DNA from: Tellurirhabdus rosea
GTDB taxonomy: Bacteria > Bacteroidota > Bacteroidia > Cytophagales > Spirosomataceae
Assembly: GCF_026278345.1 (NCBI RefSeq)
Contig: NZ_CP111085.1
Location: forward strand, 5,424,501 to 5,488,500
Direction: 5' to 3'
Length of the DNA: 64,000 nucleotides
A program made the position numbers and the translations under genes. The notes beneath the pieces were generated by a model that saw only the letters and a list, made by a program, of their open reading frames with translations, was not told the origin of the DNA and made no database searches. Of the stretch, positions 49,695 to 59,130 are shown piece after piece (position 1 is the stretch's first letter; each line of letters starts with the position of its first letter).

Positions 49695-51884
49695 TTACTT
49701 GATAAACAGCATCTCCCGGTATTTGACGAGCGGCCAATCTTCATCGTCGATCACCAGTTCCAGTTTATCCACATGGTACCGGATTTTGTCGAAGAAGTCT
49801 TTCACCTCCGTGGCATAGATGCGGGCCGTTTCGTGCGTGTTGGACGTATTGTTGGCCCGCTTCCGGGTTTCGGTCATTTCCTCCACCCCGTTCTTGATAG
49901 CCACCACCCGGGTAGAAATTTCCCGAATAATGTCCTTTACCGGCTCGGCTTCGGCCGTCATGCCAATATCGACCAGGGCTTTGGCCGTTTCGGCCAGTTT
50001 GTTCTGGTATTTCAGGGCCGTCGAAACGACATGGTTCATGGCCAGATCGCCCACCACCCGGGACTCGATCTGCACATTCTTGATGTACTTTTCGAGTTCA
50101 ATTTCGTACCGGGCTTCCACTTCGCGGTGGTTCAGCACGCCCACCCGTTCGAAGAGGCTGATCGATTCCGGCTTGGTATATACGCCCAGGGCCTCCGGCG
50201 TCGATTTGATGTTGGACAGTCCGCGACGAGCCGCTTCCTCCACCCACTCGTCCGAATAGCCGTTGCCTTCGAACAGAATGCGCTTCGTCTCGCGGTAGTA
50301 TTGCTTCAGAATATCGACAACGGCCAGTTCTTTCTTCTCGCCATTAGCCAGACGGGCATCCAGTTCAATTTTGAACTTGGCCAGCTGGTCGGCGACAATG
50401 GTGTTGAGCACAATCATCGTCGAAGCCGAGTTGGCTCCGCCGCCCACGGCCCGGAATTCGAACTTGTTGCCGGTGAAGGCAAATGGTGAGGTCCGGTTGC
50501 GGTCGGTATTGTCGCGGAGCAGCGACGGAATGCGGTTGATGCCGAGCTTGTAATAGACGTTATCACCCTTCTGCAGCGAAATCTCCGACTTATTTTCCAG
50601 GTCTTCGAGCGCCTTGGTCAGGGTTTCGCCGAGGAAAACCGACATGATGGCCGGGGGCGCTTCGTTGGCCCCGAGGCGGAACTCGTTGCCGGCGGAAGCG
50701 ATGGAAGCCCGGAGCAGATCGGCATTGTCGTGAACCGCCTTGACGACGTTTACGACAAACGTCAGGAAGCGCAGGCTTTCTTTCGGCTTCGTGCTGGGAC
50801 CGAGCAGGTTGACGCCGGTATCGGTCCCCATCGACCAGTTGTTGTGCTTACCCGAGCCGTTGATTCCCGCGAACGGTTTTTCGTGGAAAAGGACTTTGAA
50901 GCTGTGCCGTTCGGCCACTTTCTCCATCAGGTCCATCAGCAGGGCGTTGTGGTCGATGGCCAGGTTCACCTCTTCAAAGGTCGGAGCTACTTCAAACTGC
51001 CCCGGAGCCACTTCGTTGTGGCGCGTACGCACCGGAATGCCCAGTTTCATGGCTTCAAATTCGAAATCGACCATGAAGGCGTTCACCCGCGGGGGAATCG
51101 TTCCGAAATAGTGGTCCTCCAGCTGTTGGCCGCGCGCGGGGGAATGCCCGAAAACGGTACGGCCCGCCATCACCAGGTCCGGGCGAGCCAGAAACAGCGC
51201 CTTGTCGACCAGAAAATATTCCTGCTCAGCTCCGAGCGTAGGCGTTACTTTCGATACGTTGCGGTCGAAGAACTGGCAGACCGCCGTGGCGGCCTTGTCG
51301 AGGGCGTGCACCGCTTTCAGCAACGGCGTTTTGTAGTCGAGGGCTTCGCCCGTGTACGAGATAAAGACAGAAGGAATGCAGAGCGTTTTGCCGCCGGCCC
51401 CGTTGTCCATCAGGAAAGCCGGTGAGCCCGGGTCCCAGCCCGTATAGCCGCGTGCTTCAAAGGTATTGCGCAGTCCGCCGCTCGGGAACGAAGAAGCGTC
51501 CGGCTCCTGCTGAACGAGGGCCGAAGCCTTAAATTTTTCAATGGCTTTGCCTTCCATCGTAATGTCGAAGAAGGCGTCGTGTTTTTCGGCCGTCGAACCG
51601 GTGAGCGGCTGAAACCAGTGGGTGTAGTGGGTAGCGCCTTTCGACGTAGCCCAGGATTTCATGGCATTGGCCACTTCATCGGCGATATCCCGGTCAATTT
51701 TGCCGCCCGTTTCGATGGCCTGCGTCATTTTCAGGTATGCTTCCGGAGAAAGCAGGGCGCGCATCACTTCGTTATTGAATACGTGCGAAGCGTAGAAGTC
51801 CGATACGCGGTCAGCCGGTGGCGCCACCGGCAGCGCATGGCGGGCCTGTGCAATTTCTAAGGCTTTGAAGCGGAAATTAGACAT
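49695..51884 (-). CDS. Glutamine synthetase type III
   Basis: 729 residues, the GSIII size. Segments typical of Bacteroidota GSIII: THYTHWFQPLTGSTAEKHDAF near the N-terminus, PTLGAEQEYFLVDKALF, KPFAGINGSGKHNNWSMGTD and NRTSPFAFTGNKFEFRAVGG. It makes glutamine from glutamate, ammonia and ATP; a large multimeric cytoplasmic enzyme. Another glutamine synthetase (type II) lies just upstream on the same strand. A TATGTTTG box at 51922-51929 probably drives it separately. Confidence 0.95.
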   Translation of the reverse strand: MSNFRFKALEIAQARHALPVAPPADRVSDFYASHVFNNEVMRALLSPEAYLKMTQAIETGGKIDRDIADEVANAMKSWATSKGATHYTHWFQPLTGSTAEKHDAFFDITMEGKAIEKFKASALVQQEPDASSFPSGGLRNTFEARGYTGWDPGSPAFLMDNGAGGKTLCIPSVFISYTGEALDYKTPLLKAVHALDKAATAVCQFFDRNVSKVTPTLGAEQEYFLVDKALFLARPDLVMAGRTVFGHSPARGQQLEDHYFGTIPPRVNAFMVDFEFEAMKLGIPVRTRHNEVAPGQFEVAPTFEEVNLAIDHNALLMDLMEKVAERHSFKVLFHEKPFAGINGSGKHNNWSMGTDTGVNLLGPSTKPKESLRFLTFVVNVVKAVHDNADLLRASIASAGNEFRLGANEAPPAIMSVFLGETLTKALEDLENKSEISLQKGDNVYYKLGINRIPSLLRDNTDRNRTSPFAFTGNKFEFRAVGGGANSASTMIVLNTIVADQLAKFKIELDARLANGEKKELAVVDILKQYYRETKRILFEGNGYSDEWVEEAARRGLSNIKSTPEALGVYTKPESISLFERVGVLNHREVEARYEIELEKYIKNVQIESRVVGDLAMNHVVSTALKYQNKLAETAKALVDIGMTAEAEPVKDIIREISTRVVAIKNGVEEMTETRKRANNTSNTHETARIYATEVKDFFDKIRYHVDKLELVIDDEDWPLVKYREMLFIK

Positions 51885-51921
51885 GAGGGATGATTTGTGG
51901 TTTTTGAGTCAATAACGGCAC

Positions 51922-51929
51922 CAAACATA
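51922..51929 (-). promoter_or_regulatory. Candidate promoter of GSIII (TATGTTTG)
   Basis: Perfect TAnnTTTG on the minus strand, 37 bp before the ATG. No clear -33 element. Confidence 0.5.
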
Positions 51930-52000
51930 CGTAGTTTCAGCTTCTTTCCCAGAAAATCGCTTTGTTTTTTAACTGATATTTAAGAAAAACGGCATAAAAC

Positions 52001-52037
52001 ACAAAGTCCGCCTTCCTAATTGGAAGGCGGACTTTGT
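52001..52037 (-). terminator. Terminator of the GSII gene
   Basis: 16-bp perfect stem ACAAAGTCCGCCTTCC and complement, 5-base loop, about 40 bp past the stop. Confidence 0.82.
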
Positions 52038-52077
52038 AAGAAAAATCAAATATTAGGGATTCCTAACAAACTCAGGA

Positions 52078-53106
52078 TTAGTTCTCCACCATAACATCAG
52101 CCGACTTAACGGTCTTGATGATCCGGGCTGCCACTTTGTAGGGGTCAGCGGCGGAGTTGGGGCGACGGTCTTCCAGCCAGCCTTTCCAGCCGCGGTCAAC
52201 CGTAGCGATGGGGATACGGATCGAAGCACCGCGGTCCGATACGCCGTACGAGAACTTGTCGATTGACTGGGTTTCGTGCTTGCCCGTCAGACGCATGTGG
52301 TTGTCGGCACCGTAGACGTCGATGTGTTCTTTCACCACCGGAGCAAACGCTTCGCAGATGGTAGCGTACACCTCCTTGCTGCCGCAGGTACGCAGAACGC
52401 CGTTCGAGAAGTTGGCGTGCATGCCTGAACCGTTCCAGTCGGTGTCGCCCAGGGGCTTGCAGTGCCAGTTGATGGAAACGTTATATTTTTCGCCGATGCG
52501 CTCCAGCAGGTAACGCGCTACCCAAACCTGGTCACCGGCGGCTTTTGCTCCTTTGGCAAAAATCTGGAACTCCCACTGGCCCGTTGCTACTTCGGCGTTG
52601 ATGCCTTCCACGTTCAGACCGGCATCGAGGCAGACATCCAGGTGCTCCTCTACGATGTGACGGCCAAACGCGTTTTTAGCGCCTACTGAGCAGTAGTAAG
52701 GGCCCTGCGGGCGTTTCGGGAAGCCTTCTGCCGGGAAGCCCATCGGCTTGTCGATGGCCTCGTCCCACAGGAAGTATTCCTGCTCAAATCCAAACCAGAA
52801 ATCGTTATCGTCGTCGTCGATGGTTGCCCGCCCGTTCGACTCGTGGGCCGTACCGTCCGAGTTCAGAACTTCGCACATCACCAGGTATCCGTTCTTGCGC
52901 TGCGGGTCCGGGCAGATGAACACCGGCTTCAGCAGGCAGTCTGAAGAACCACCCGGGGCCTGCTCGGTTGACGAGCCGTCGAAAGACCACATTTCGCAGT
53001 CTTCCAGAGTTCCGGAGAAGTCGCTAACGATTTTGGTTTTTGAACGGAGGCTTTGCGTGGGCTTGTAGCCATCGAGCCAGATGTACTCGAGCTTGGACTT
53101 AACCAT
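52078..53106 (-). CDS. Glutamine synthetase type II (eukaryote-like)
   Basis: 342 residues from the ATG at 53106 (MVKSKLEYIWLDGYKPTQSL). The length and the segments LEYIWLDGY, EMWSFDGSSTEQAPGGSSDC, FGFEQEYFLWD, GINAEVATGQWEFQI and SDRGASIRIP belong to GSII, the family of eukaryotes and some bacteria, shorter than GSI (~470) and GSIII (~730). Same reaction as its neighbour. GSII is not subject to adenylylation. A promoter box with matching -33 TTTG lies upstream. Confidence 0.95.
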   Translation of the reverse strand: MVKSKLEYIWLDGYKPTQSLRSKTKIVSDFSGTLEDCEMWSFDGSSTEQAPGGSSDCLLKPVFICPDPQRKNGYLVMCEVLNSDGTAHESNGRATIDDDDNDFWFGFEQEYFLWDEAIDKPMGFPAEGFPKRPQGPYYCSVGAKNAFGRHIVEEHLDVCLDAGLNVEGINAEVATGQWEFQIFAKGAKAAGDQVWVARYLLERIGEKYNVSINWHCKPLGDTDWNGSGMHANFSNGVLRTCGSKEVYATICEAFAPVVKEHIDVYGADNHMRLTGKHETQSIDKFSYGVSDRGASIRIPIATVDRGWKGWLEDRRPNSAADPYKVAARIIKTVKSADVMVEN

Positions 53107-53157
53107 GATTAGGATACGTTTATTCGGTTTATACAGGTAACGACTGATTCTGTTGAA

Positions 53158-53190
53158 CAAATGTAAGTCCGTTTGCCAAATAAATGCAAA
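53158..53190 (-). promoter_or_regulatory. Candidate promoter of GSII (TTTG-N21-TACATTTG)
   Basis: Minus-strand TACATTTG at 53158-53165 with TTTG at 53187-53190, 21 bp upstream; 51 bp before the ATG. Confidence 0.55.
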
Positions 53191-53509
53191 GCATTTTTGC
53201 TTTTTCTTTATATCCCCTATTTTTTTTACAAAAATTTCACAATAATCATTGGCAAACTACAATAATATCAACAAAAACCTGCATTATAGGACCCATGCAA
53301 TCTGAAACTCCTTTTTCAGAATTACACATATATTTCTACCAAAAGACCGGTTTTATACACCTAGATTTTTCGTTTTCATCTATTACTATTCCCACGAACG
53401 TCTTTTCCGCTACAACCTCTCTGTCCTCTCCCAATCCGCCTTTCCCTAAATCAGTACGATTATTGTACGGTCAGCGAACGAACGGACGTGAAATAACCGT
53501 TACGTATAG

Positions 53510-53517
53510 TACTTTTG
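53510..53517 (+). promoter_or_regulatory. Candidate promoter of the LTA-synthase-like gene (TACTTTTG)
   Basis: Perfect TAnnTTTG box ending 32 bp before the chosen ATG at 53550; this decides the start. Confidence 0.55.
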
Positions 53518-53549
53518 TCGTTAACATTACCGTAACATGGCTTATCCTT

Positions 53550-55379
53550 ATGCGTAGTCGCATCAGCTGGCTCGCCGCTTATTTCCTGTTATGGGGCGCC
53601 TGGTTTGAGGGGTCCCGGCTTGTTTTTCTTTGGTATCAGTTCGTGCAGCAGAACGGGGCCGACCCCGCCAACTGGCTGCCGATTCTGGGGCACGGCCTCC
53701 GCATGGACCTTTCGGTGGCCGGTTACCTGACGCTGCTGCCGGGTTTCTGGCTGGCGTTTGCCCCCGCCCGCTGGCTTTTTCCGGTGATCCGGCCTTACTC
53801 GTCCCTGATGGTTATCGTGGTCAGCTTCCTCACTACGGTCGATCTGGAATTATACCGGGCCTGGGGATTCCGGCTCGATACCACTCCCCTGCGCTATCTC
53901 AGCACGCCCAATGAAGCGTTTGCATCCATCGGCTCATCGCCGCTGGGCTGGCTGGCGTTCATCCTGATTCTGCTGACTATAACGGGCGCGGCCCTGTTCC
54001 TGACGGTCAACCGGTGGTTCTCCCGGCAGCCCGGCATCGCGTACAGGTCACCCTTTGAAGCCGTTCCGCTGGTGCTGGCCACCGCCGGACTGATTATTCC
54101 CATCCGCGGCGGACTGCAACTGGCACCGATGAACGTGAGCGCGGTTTATTTCTCCCGGAGTTTGTTCGACAATCACGCGGCGATCAATCCGCAGTGGAAT
54201 TTCATTTTTTCGGTGCTCGAACGACCGGCGGACAATGTCAATCCGTTTGCCTTTTTACCGGAAAATCAGGCCCGGCAGAATGTCCAGCACCTGTATGAGT
54301 TCGGTGCCCGGGCCAAGCCGGTGCTCAAAACCCGAAAGCCGAACATTGTCCTGATTATCTGGGAAAGCCTGACGGCGAAAGCCGTGGCGGGTCTCGGCGG
54401 ACGGACCGGCATCACGCCGCAGTTTGAACGCCTGAGTCAGGAAGGGCTGCTGTTCAGCCAGTTGTACGCCAGCGGCGACCGGAGTGATAAAGGGCTGGTG
54501 GCGGTCCTGAGCGGCTTTCCCGCCCAGCCCACGGCCTCCATCATGACCATTCCGGGGAAAGCCGCCAAATTGCCCACCCTGAGCCAGCACCTCAAAAAAG
54601 CGGGCTACGAAACGTCCTTTTATTACGGGGGTGAAACCGAATTTGCCAACATCAAATCGTACCTGCTCAACAGCCAGTACGACCGCATTGTGTCCAAAGC
54701 GGATTTCAACTCCTCCGACTGGAATTCCAAGTGGGGCGCCCACGACCATGTGGTCTACGACCGGCTCCTCCAGGATTTGAACAGGCAGCAAAAGCCTTTT
54801 TTTGCCACGTTCTTCACCCTGAGCAGTCACGAACCGTTCGAAACGCCCGTTCCCACCGTAATTTCCGGAGCGGATGAGGAGTCCCGCTTTCTGAACGCGA
54901 TGCACTACGCGGACCAAAGCTTTGGCCGGTTCATCGAGGAGGCCAAAAAGCAGCCCTGGTGGGACAATACGCTGATTGTTGTCGTCGCCGACCACGGGCA
55001 CCGGCTTCCGGTCCTCTCGCCCGACAAAGTGGCCAATTTTCACATTCCCATGCTCTGGCTGGGCGGCGCCCTGAAAGCTTCATCCAAAGTAATCGGCAAT
55101 ACCGGCTCCCAGACCGACCTGGCCGCTACGCTTCTGAACCAGTTGCGGCTGGATGGGTCGGCCTTCCGTTTCAGCCGGGACCTGCTGGCTCCGTGCAGCC
55201 GTCCGTTTGCCTATTTCGCCTTCAACAACGGCTTCGGGCTGGTTCAACCGGACCGCTGGCTGATTTTTGATAACGAAAGCCGTCAGGTCAGTTCCTCCCG
55301 GGGTAAGGTTACGCAGGAAGATGTGGAAGTCGGCGAAGCGTATGAAGCCATTTCGTACGGTGAATTTTTAATCAAATAA
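53550..55379 (+). CDS. LTA synthase-family sulfatase (phosphoglycerol transferase-like)
   Basis: 609 residues from the ATG at 53550 (MRSRISWLAAYFLLWGAWFE). About five N-terminal transmembrane helices (to ~residue 190), then a periplasmic alkaline-phosphatase-fold domain: metal site NIVLIIWESLTAK, nucleophile region in SGDRSDKGLVAVLSG (the Thr/Ser nucleophile appears as Ser-Asp-Lys-Gly), THEY-like SSHEPFE and VVVADHGHRLP with the last metal ligands. It probably transfers a phosphoglycerol or phosphoethanolamine group onto an envelope glycan or lipid; substrate unknown. Confidence 0.88.
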   Translation: MRSRISWLAAYFLLWGAWFEGSRLVFLWYQFVQQNGADPANWLPILGHGLRMDLSVAGYLTLLPGFWLAFAPARWLFPVIRPYSSLMVIVVSFLTTVDLELYRAWGFRLDTTPLRYLSTPNEAFASIGSSPLGWLAFILILLTITGAALFLTVNRWFSRQPGIAYRSPFEAVPLVLATAGLIIPIRGGLQLAPMNVSAVYFSRSLFDNHAAINPQWNFIFSVLERPADNVNPFAFLPENQARQNVQHLYEFGARAKPVLKTRKPNIVLIIWESLTAKAVAGLGGRTGITPQFERLSQEGLLFSQLYASGDRSDKGLVAVLSGFPAQPTASIMTIPGKAAKLPTLSQHLKKAGYETSFYYGGETEFANIKSYLLNSQYDRIVSKADFNSSDWNSKWGAHDHVVYDRLLQDLNRQQKPFFATFFTLSSHEPFETPVPTVISGADEESRFLNAMHYADQSFGRFIEEAKKQPWWDNTLIVVVADHGHRLPVLSPDKVANFHIPMLWLGGALKASSKVIGNTGSQTDLAATLLNQLRLDGSAFRFSRDLLAPCSRPFAYFAFNNGFGLVQPDRWLIFDNESRQVSSSRGKVTQEDVEVGEAYEAISYGEFLIK

Positions 55380-55434
55380 TCCGGTTGGATAAGAGGAAGC
55401 CGGATAAAGCTTCGTTCAATCCGCCTGATATTCG

Positions 55435-55442
55435 TATTTTTG
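55435..55442 (+). promoter_or_regulatory. Candidate promoter of mtaB (TATTTTTG)
   Basis: Perfect TAnnTTTG, 17 bp before the ATG at 55460 and 8 bp before an alternative ATG at 55451. Confidence 0.5.
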
Positions 55443-55459
55443 CAGGATAAATGCCTGAG

Positions 55460-56788
55460 ATGAAAAAAGTTGCATTTTATACACTGGGTTGCAAACTGAA
55501 TTTCTCCGAATCCTCTACCCTGGCCCGCATGCTGGAAGATCTGGGGTACGAACGGGTGGAATTCAACCAGCAGCCGGATGTTTTTATCATAAACACCTGC
55601 TCGGTGACGGACAATGCCGACAAAAAATGCCGGAAAATTGTTCGCGAGGCGCAGAAGATCAATCCCGAAGGCTACGTCGCTATTCTGGGCTGTTATGCCC
55701 AATTGAAACCGCAGGAAATCGCCGAAATTCCGGGCGTCGATGCCGTTCTGGGCGCTTCTGAGAAGTTTCGCCTGCACGAACTGCTGCCGACCTTTGTGAA
55801 GGCGACCAGCGGGACGGCCCAGGTTTATAATTCGCCCATCGAGGAAGCGCTGGAGTACCACGCCTCCTACTCGCTCAACGACCGGACCCGGACCTTTCTG
55901 AAAGTTCAGGACGGCTGTGATTACCCCTGCGCGTACTGCACCATTCCGCTGGCCCGGGGCCGGAGTCGGTCCGACAGCATCGCGAATGTGGTTCGGGCGG
56001 CGGGCGAAATCGCGGCCCGGGGCGTCAGGGAAATCGTTCTGACGGGCGTCAATATCGGTGATTTTGGCCTCGTCAATGGTGAGCGGGTCGAAACCTTTCT
56101 GGACCTGATCCGGGCGCTGGACGAAGTGGACGGCATTGAGCGCTTTCGCATTTCATCCATCGAGCCCAACCTGCTGACGGACGAAGTGATTGCCTTTGTC
56201 GCCCAGTCGAAGCGCTTTGTGCCGCATTTCCACGTGCCGCTGCAATCGGGTTCCAATAAAGTACTGGGGCTGATGCGCCGCCGTTACCGCCGGGAACTGT
56301 ACGCCGACCGGGTGGCGCAGATCAAACGGCTGATGCCGGACGCCTGCATCGGGGTGGATGTCATCGTCGGGCACCCGGGCGAAACGGACGAGTTGTTCCG
56401 GGAAACCTACCAGTTTCTGAACGAGCTGGACATTTCCTACCTGCACGTCTTTACCTACTCGGAGCGGCCCAACACGCTGGCCCTGGACATCCGGCCGGTG
56501 GTGCCGGGCTCCAAGCGGGCGGAGCGGTCAAAAATGCTGCATATTCTCTCGGACAAAAAGCGGCGGGCCTTTTACGAAACCCAGTTGAACCGGACAGCGA
56601 CCGTTCTATTTGAAGAAGACGTTGAAAACGGGCAGATGCAGGGTTTTACCGAGAACTACGTTCGAGTCACGGCCAAGTACGATCCGCTGCTGATTAACGA
56701 ACTTAAACAGATTCGGATGACGGCCATCAACCCGGCGGGCCTGATGGAAGCCGAAGAAATAATGACCGATATGGTGGTGCATCATTAG
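55460..56788 (+). CDS. mtaB: tRNA (N6-threonylcarbamoyladenosine(37)-C2)-methylthiotransferase MtaB
   Basis: 442 residues from the ATG at 55460 (MKKVAFYTLGCKLNFSES); an ATG at 55451 would add three residues but sits very near the promoter box. The UPF0004 domain cysteines are C11, C47 and C78 (TLGCK, NTCSV, LGCYAQ). The radical-SAM motif CDYPCAYC lies at about 153-160, and a C-terminal TRAM domain ends the protein. It adds a methylthio group to t6A37 in tRNAs reading ANN codons. Two 4Fe-4S clusters. Confidence 0.94.
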   Translation: MKKVAFYTLGCKLNFSESSTLARMLEDLGYERVEFNQQPDVFIINTCSVTDNADKKCRKIVREAQKINPEGYVAILGCYAQLKPQEIAEIPGVDAVLGASEKFRLHELLPTFVKATSGTAQVYNSPIEEALEYHASYSLNDRTRTFLKVQDGCDYPCAYCTIPLARGRSRSDSIANVVRAAGEIAARGVREIVLTGVNIGDFGLVNGERVETFLDLIRALDEVDGIERFRISSIEPNLLTDEVIAFVAQSKRFVPHFHVPLQSGSNKVLGLMRRRYRRELYADRVAQIKRLMPDACIGVDVIVGHPGETDELFRETYQFLNELDISYLHVFTYSERPNTLALDIRPVVPGSKRAERSKMLHILSDKKRRAFYETQLNRTATVLFEEDVENGQMQGFTENYVRVTAKYDPLLINELKQIRMTAINPAGLMEAEEIMTDMVVHH

Positions 56789-56814
56789 TCGTGCCCCACT
56801 AAATCAACGTTGGG

Positions 56815-56845
56815 ATAAGGCAGGATTTTCTGAATCCTGCCTTAT
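56815..56845. terminator. Bidirectional terminator between mtaB and the flippase gene
   Basis: 13-bp stem ATAAGGCAGGATT/AATCCTGCCTTAT, TTCTG loop; the right arm overlaps the last bases of the flippase gene. Confidence 0.85.
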
Positions 56846-58215
56846 TTCGTTAAGGCGGAAGAGGCCGGCTCGGCCTTTTCTTTTTTGAGGCCTTTGTCCA
56901 ACAGTTCCCGGACAAAGAACAGCCCCTGCGCCCCGATGGATCTCAGGGTCAACGGCACCTTATGCTGGTTGGCGTGATGAAGTCCGATCAGGATTCCGCT
57001 GCCAAACGTCACGATGGAAACGGCGGCGACGGCTTCGGGAGTCGGAAAGAGCCAAAGGGCCAGACAGTCTCCCACGACATTGATCGCCAGCATGCCGAAC
57101 ATCTTGATCAGATTGGCTTTCGGCTTGCCGATGGCATCCAGGGTGACGCCCAGATACCGATCCAGCGGCAGCAGCAGACTGTAAACCATAAAGATTCGCA
57201 CCAGCGGGGCCGCAGCTTTGTACTGCGCCCCAGCCAGCCAGACGACCAGATAATCGGCCAGCAGAAAGCCCAGTGCGGCAACGGGCACCAGGCAGATGAC
57301 CAGTCCGCCCGCTTCCCGGGCCACCATCCGGCTCAGGACGCGCGGCGTGTCGTGGTGAAACGCTTTGACAATCGCCGGAATGGAAGCCGACACCACGCTC
57401 CGGAGCGGTACTTCGATAATCTGAATCAGGCGCAGCGGAATGGAATACAGCGCGATGGCTTCCGGCCCCACAAAGAACCGCAGCAGGTAAATGTCCGAAT
57501 TCCGCAGCAGGCTCGACCCCAGCAGCGCGCCGATGCTGAACTTGCCGTAGCGGTAAAAGTGCTTCCGTTCCTGAAGGGTGCCCCGGGTGACGGACTGGGG
57601 AAGACACCAGCCGGCTCCAATCGAGAGCAAACTCAAACCGGCCGTCAGACCGAGGTTGGCCAGCATCATTTTCTCCTGCGTGATTCCGCCGCGGAACTGC
57701 ATCCCGGCCAGAATCACAATCATGATGGCCGGGTACAGCACCTTCTGAATCTGCATCGGCCGAAACCGGGAACGAACCAGCAGCATCCAGCTGGATATAT
57801 TTCCGGGAATGGAAACCATGATCGACAGTGCGAGCCACCCCAGTGCTTTTCCGTCGATGGGAATCCAGGTCTGGCCGACCAGCACCACCGCCGTTCCGAG
57901 CAGCACGCCCACGGCGCTGAACAGGAGGTTGATCTGCCAGACGGCTCCCTCCCAGCGCCGGAACCCTTTCTCCGAAGTAGAAGCCGCTCCCTGCTGAAGC
58001 AGGGCGTTGTACATCAACCCCGTCCGGACCGTATCGAAAAGCGTGTAGATCGTATACAGGTAAATAAACCCGCCCAGGGCCGAGGTGGACATCCAGCGGG
58101 CCTGGAGCGTAAAGGAAAGCAGGCTGAGTACTGTCGCGACCCCGTTGCCGAGCAGGGAAAGGACGACGTTGCTGTTCAGCAGTTTCCGGATGGACTCAAG
58201 CGGCAACTTCTTCAT
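56842..58215 (-). CDS. Polysaccharide/oligosaccharide flippase (Wzx-like, MATE/MOP superfamily)
   Basis: 457 residues, about 12-14 hydrophobic helices. ..LLGNGVATVLSLLSFTLQARWMSTSALGGFIYLYTIYTLFD at the start and YGKFSIGALLGSSLLRNSDIYLLRFFVGPEAIALYSIPLRLI in the middle follow the polysaccharide-export flippase pattern. It moves lipid-linked glycan across the inner membrane. Its start overlaps the end of a family-2 glycosyltransferase by 20 bp, so the two form an operon for a surface glycan. Confidence 0.87.
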   Translation of the reverse strand: MKKLPLESIRKLLNSNVVLSLLGNGVATVLSLLSFTLQARWMSTSALGGFIYLYTIYTLFDTVRTGLMYNALLQQGAASTSEKGFRRWEGAVWQINLLFSAVGVLLGTAVVLVGQTWIPIDGKALGWLALSIMVSIPGNISSWMLLVRSRFRPMQIQKVLYPAIMIVILAGMQFRGGITQEKMMLANLGLTAGLSLLSIGAGWCLPQSVTRGTLQERKHFYRYGKFSIGALLGSSLLRNSDIYLLRFFVGPEAIALYSIPLRLIQIIEVPLRSVVSASIPAIVKAFHHDTPRVLSRMVAREAGGLVICLVPVAALGFLLADYLVVWLAGAQYKAAAPLVRIFMVYSLLLPLDRYLGVTLDAIGKPKANLIKMFGMLAINVVGDCLALWLFPTPEAVAAVSIVTFGSGILIGLHHANQHKVPLTLRSIGAQGLFFVRELLDKGLKKEKAEPASSALTK

Positions 58216-59026
58216 CCACCGTTCCTCCAGCCTTCACTTCATTCACCGGAGGCAGTCCTCCCTGCCGGACAATCGCCCGGGCTTTCGCGTATTTTTTCCA
58301 GGAGTGTCGGAACGCAAAAAGGCCCAGTCGCCAGCCCAGCGCCCCGTCCAGAAAACCTTTGTGGAGCAGGTACCACCGAACCCAGAGTGCCAGCGGCACG
58401 GCAACCTGATGGAACAGGCTGAGGCTGCGCTTGTTGCGAATCAGGTCCACGGCGGCCAGACTGCTGTATTTCTCCAGTTTCCGCTCCAGTTCCTCCCGGG
58501 TTTCGAAGGTATAATGGCTCACCGAACCCCGCAAATCCTGCTTCCGCTCGTAGCCTCTCGGACTTTCGTGCAGGTGCGCCGGACGCCGAAAATCCACCTT
58601 CTGGCGGTTCAGCAGACGGACGGTTGTATCCGGGCTCGTCACCGGGTAAAGGCAATGGACCGGCTGTCCGGCCACAAACCAGTGGCGCTGGATGGCGTAA
58701 GCATCTTCCGTAAAACCGGTTTTCTTCAATTCCTGAATATGAGCCAGCAGTTCCTGATCGGGAATTTCGTCTGAGTCGAGCGAAAAAACGTAGTCGTAGC
58801 GGCAGTTATCGATGGCAAATTGACGCTGAGCGCTGAAATTGTCGAGGGGGCGGGACAAAAAACGGCCGTTCCAACGGGCCACGATATCCGCCGTGGCATC
58901 CGTGCTGCCGCTGTCAAGAATGACCAGATCGTCGGCCACGACGCTGACGGCCTCCAGCACCTTGTGCAGGTACTTTTCGCTGTTATGTGTTAGGATATAG
59001 ACCGATAACTTGCTTTTAACGGACAT
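58196..59026 (-). CDS. Glycosyltransferase family 2
   Basis: 276 residues. GT-A fold: SVYILTHNSEKYLHKVLEAVSVV at the N-terminus, DLVILDSGSTDATADIVARW, FSAQRQFAIDNCRYDYVFSLDSDEIPD with the DxD motif (DSDE), and the LRG..HYTFETREELERKLEKYSSLAA segment seen in LPS-core type transferases of the WaaE/KdtX group. It adds a sugar to a lipid-linked or LPS glycan. Upstream of, and overlapping, the flippase gene. Confidence 0.9.
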   Translation of the reverse strand: MSVKSKLSVYILTHNSEKYLHKVLEAVSVVADDLVILDSGSTDATADIVARWNGRFLSRPLDNFSAQRQFAIDNCRYDYVFSLDSDEIPDQELLAHIQELKKTGFTEDAYAIQRHWFVAGQPVHCLYPVTSPDTTVRLLNRQKVDFRRPAHLHESPRGYERKQDLRGSVSHYTFETREELERKLEKYSSLAAVDLIRNKRSLSLFHQVAVPLALWVRWYLLHKGFLDGALGWRLGLFAFRHSWKKYAKARAIVRQGGLPPVNEVKAGGTVDEEVAA

Positions 59027-59130
59027 TGGTTACGATGATTTTATCTGACCATCCGTCTGCAAATATCAGTCCATTCCCTTTCCAAAGTGTCCTGCGTTTT
59101 GGAAAAGCCCCCATTTAGCAGACACATGTT

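Larger units (their letters stand above)
53107..53549. other. Divergent intergenic region GSII / LTA-synthase-like gene
   Basis: 443 bp. It contains the GSII promoter (53158-53190) and the promoter box of the rightward gene (53510-53517). A frame open from 53184 runs into the downstream gene, but its first 122 codons do not look like protein of this family and precede the promoter. AT-rich; no RNA gene seen. Confidence 0.5.

Noticed and set aside
53184-53549. N-terminal extension of the LTA-synthase-like gene
   Set aside because: The 122 extra codons precede a perfect promoter box and do not resemble the family's N-terminus, which begins with membrane helices at 53550.
56962-58422. 486-codon plus-strand frame opposite the flippase and glycosyltransferase
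   Set aside because: Gln/Arg/His-rich shadow; both minus-strand genes are convincing.
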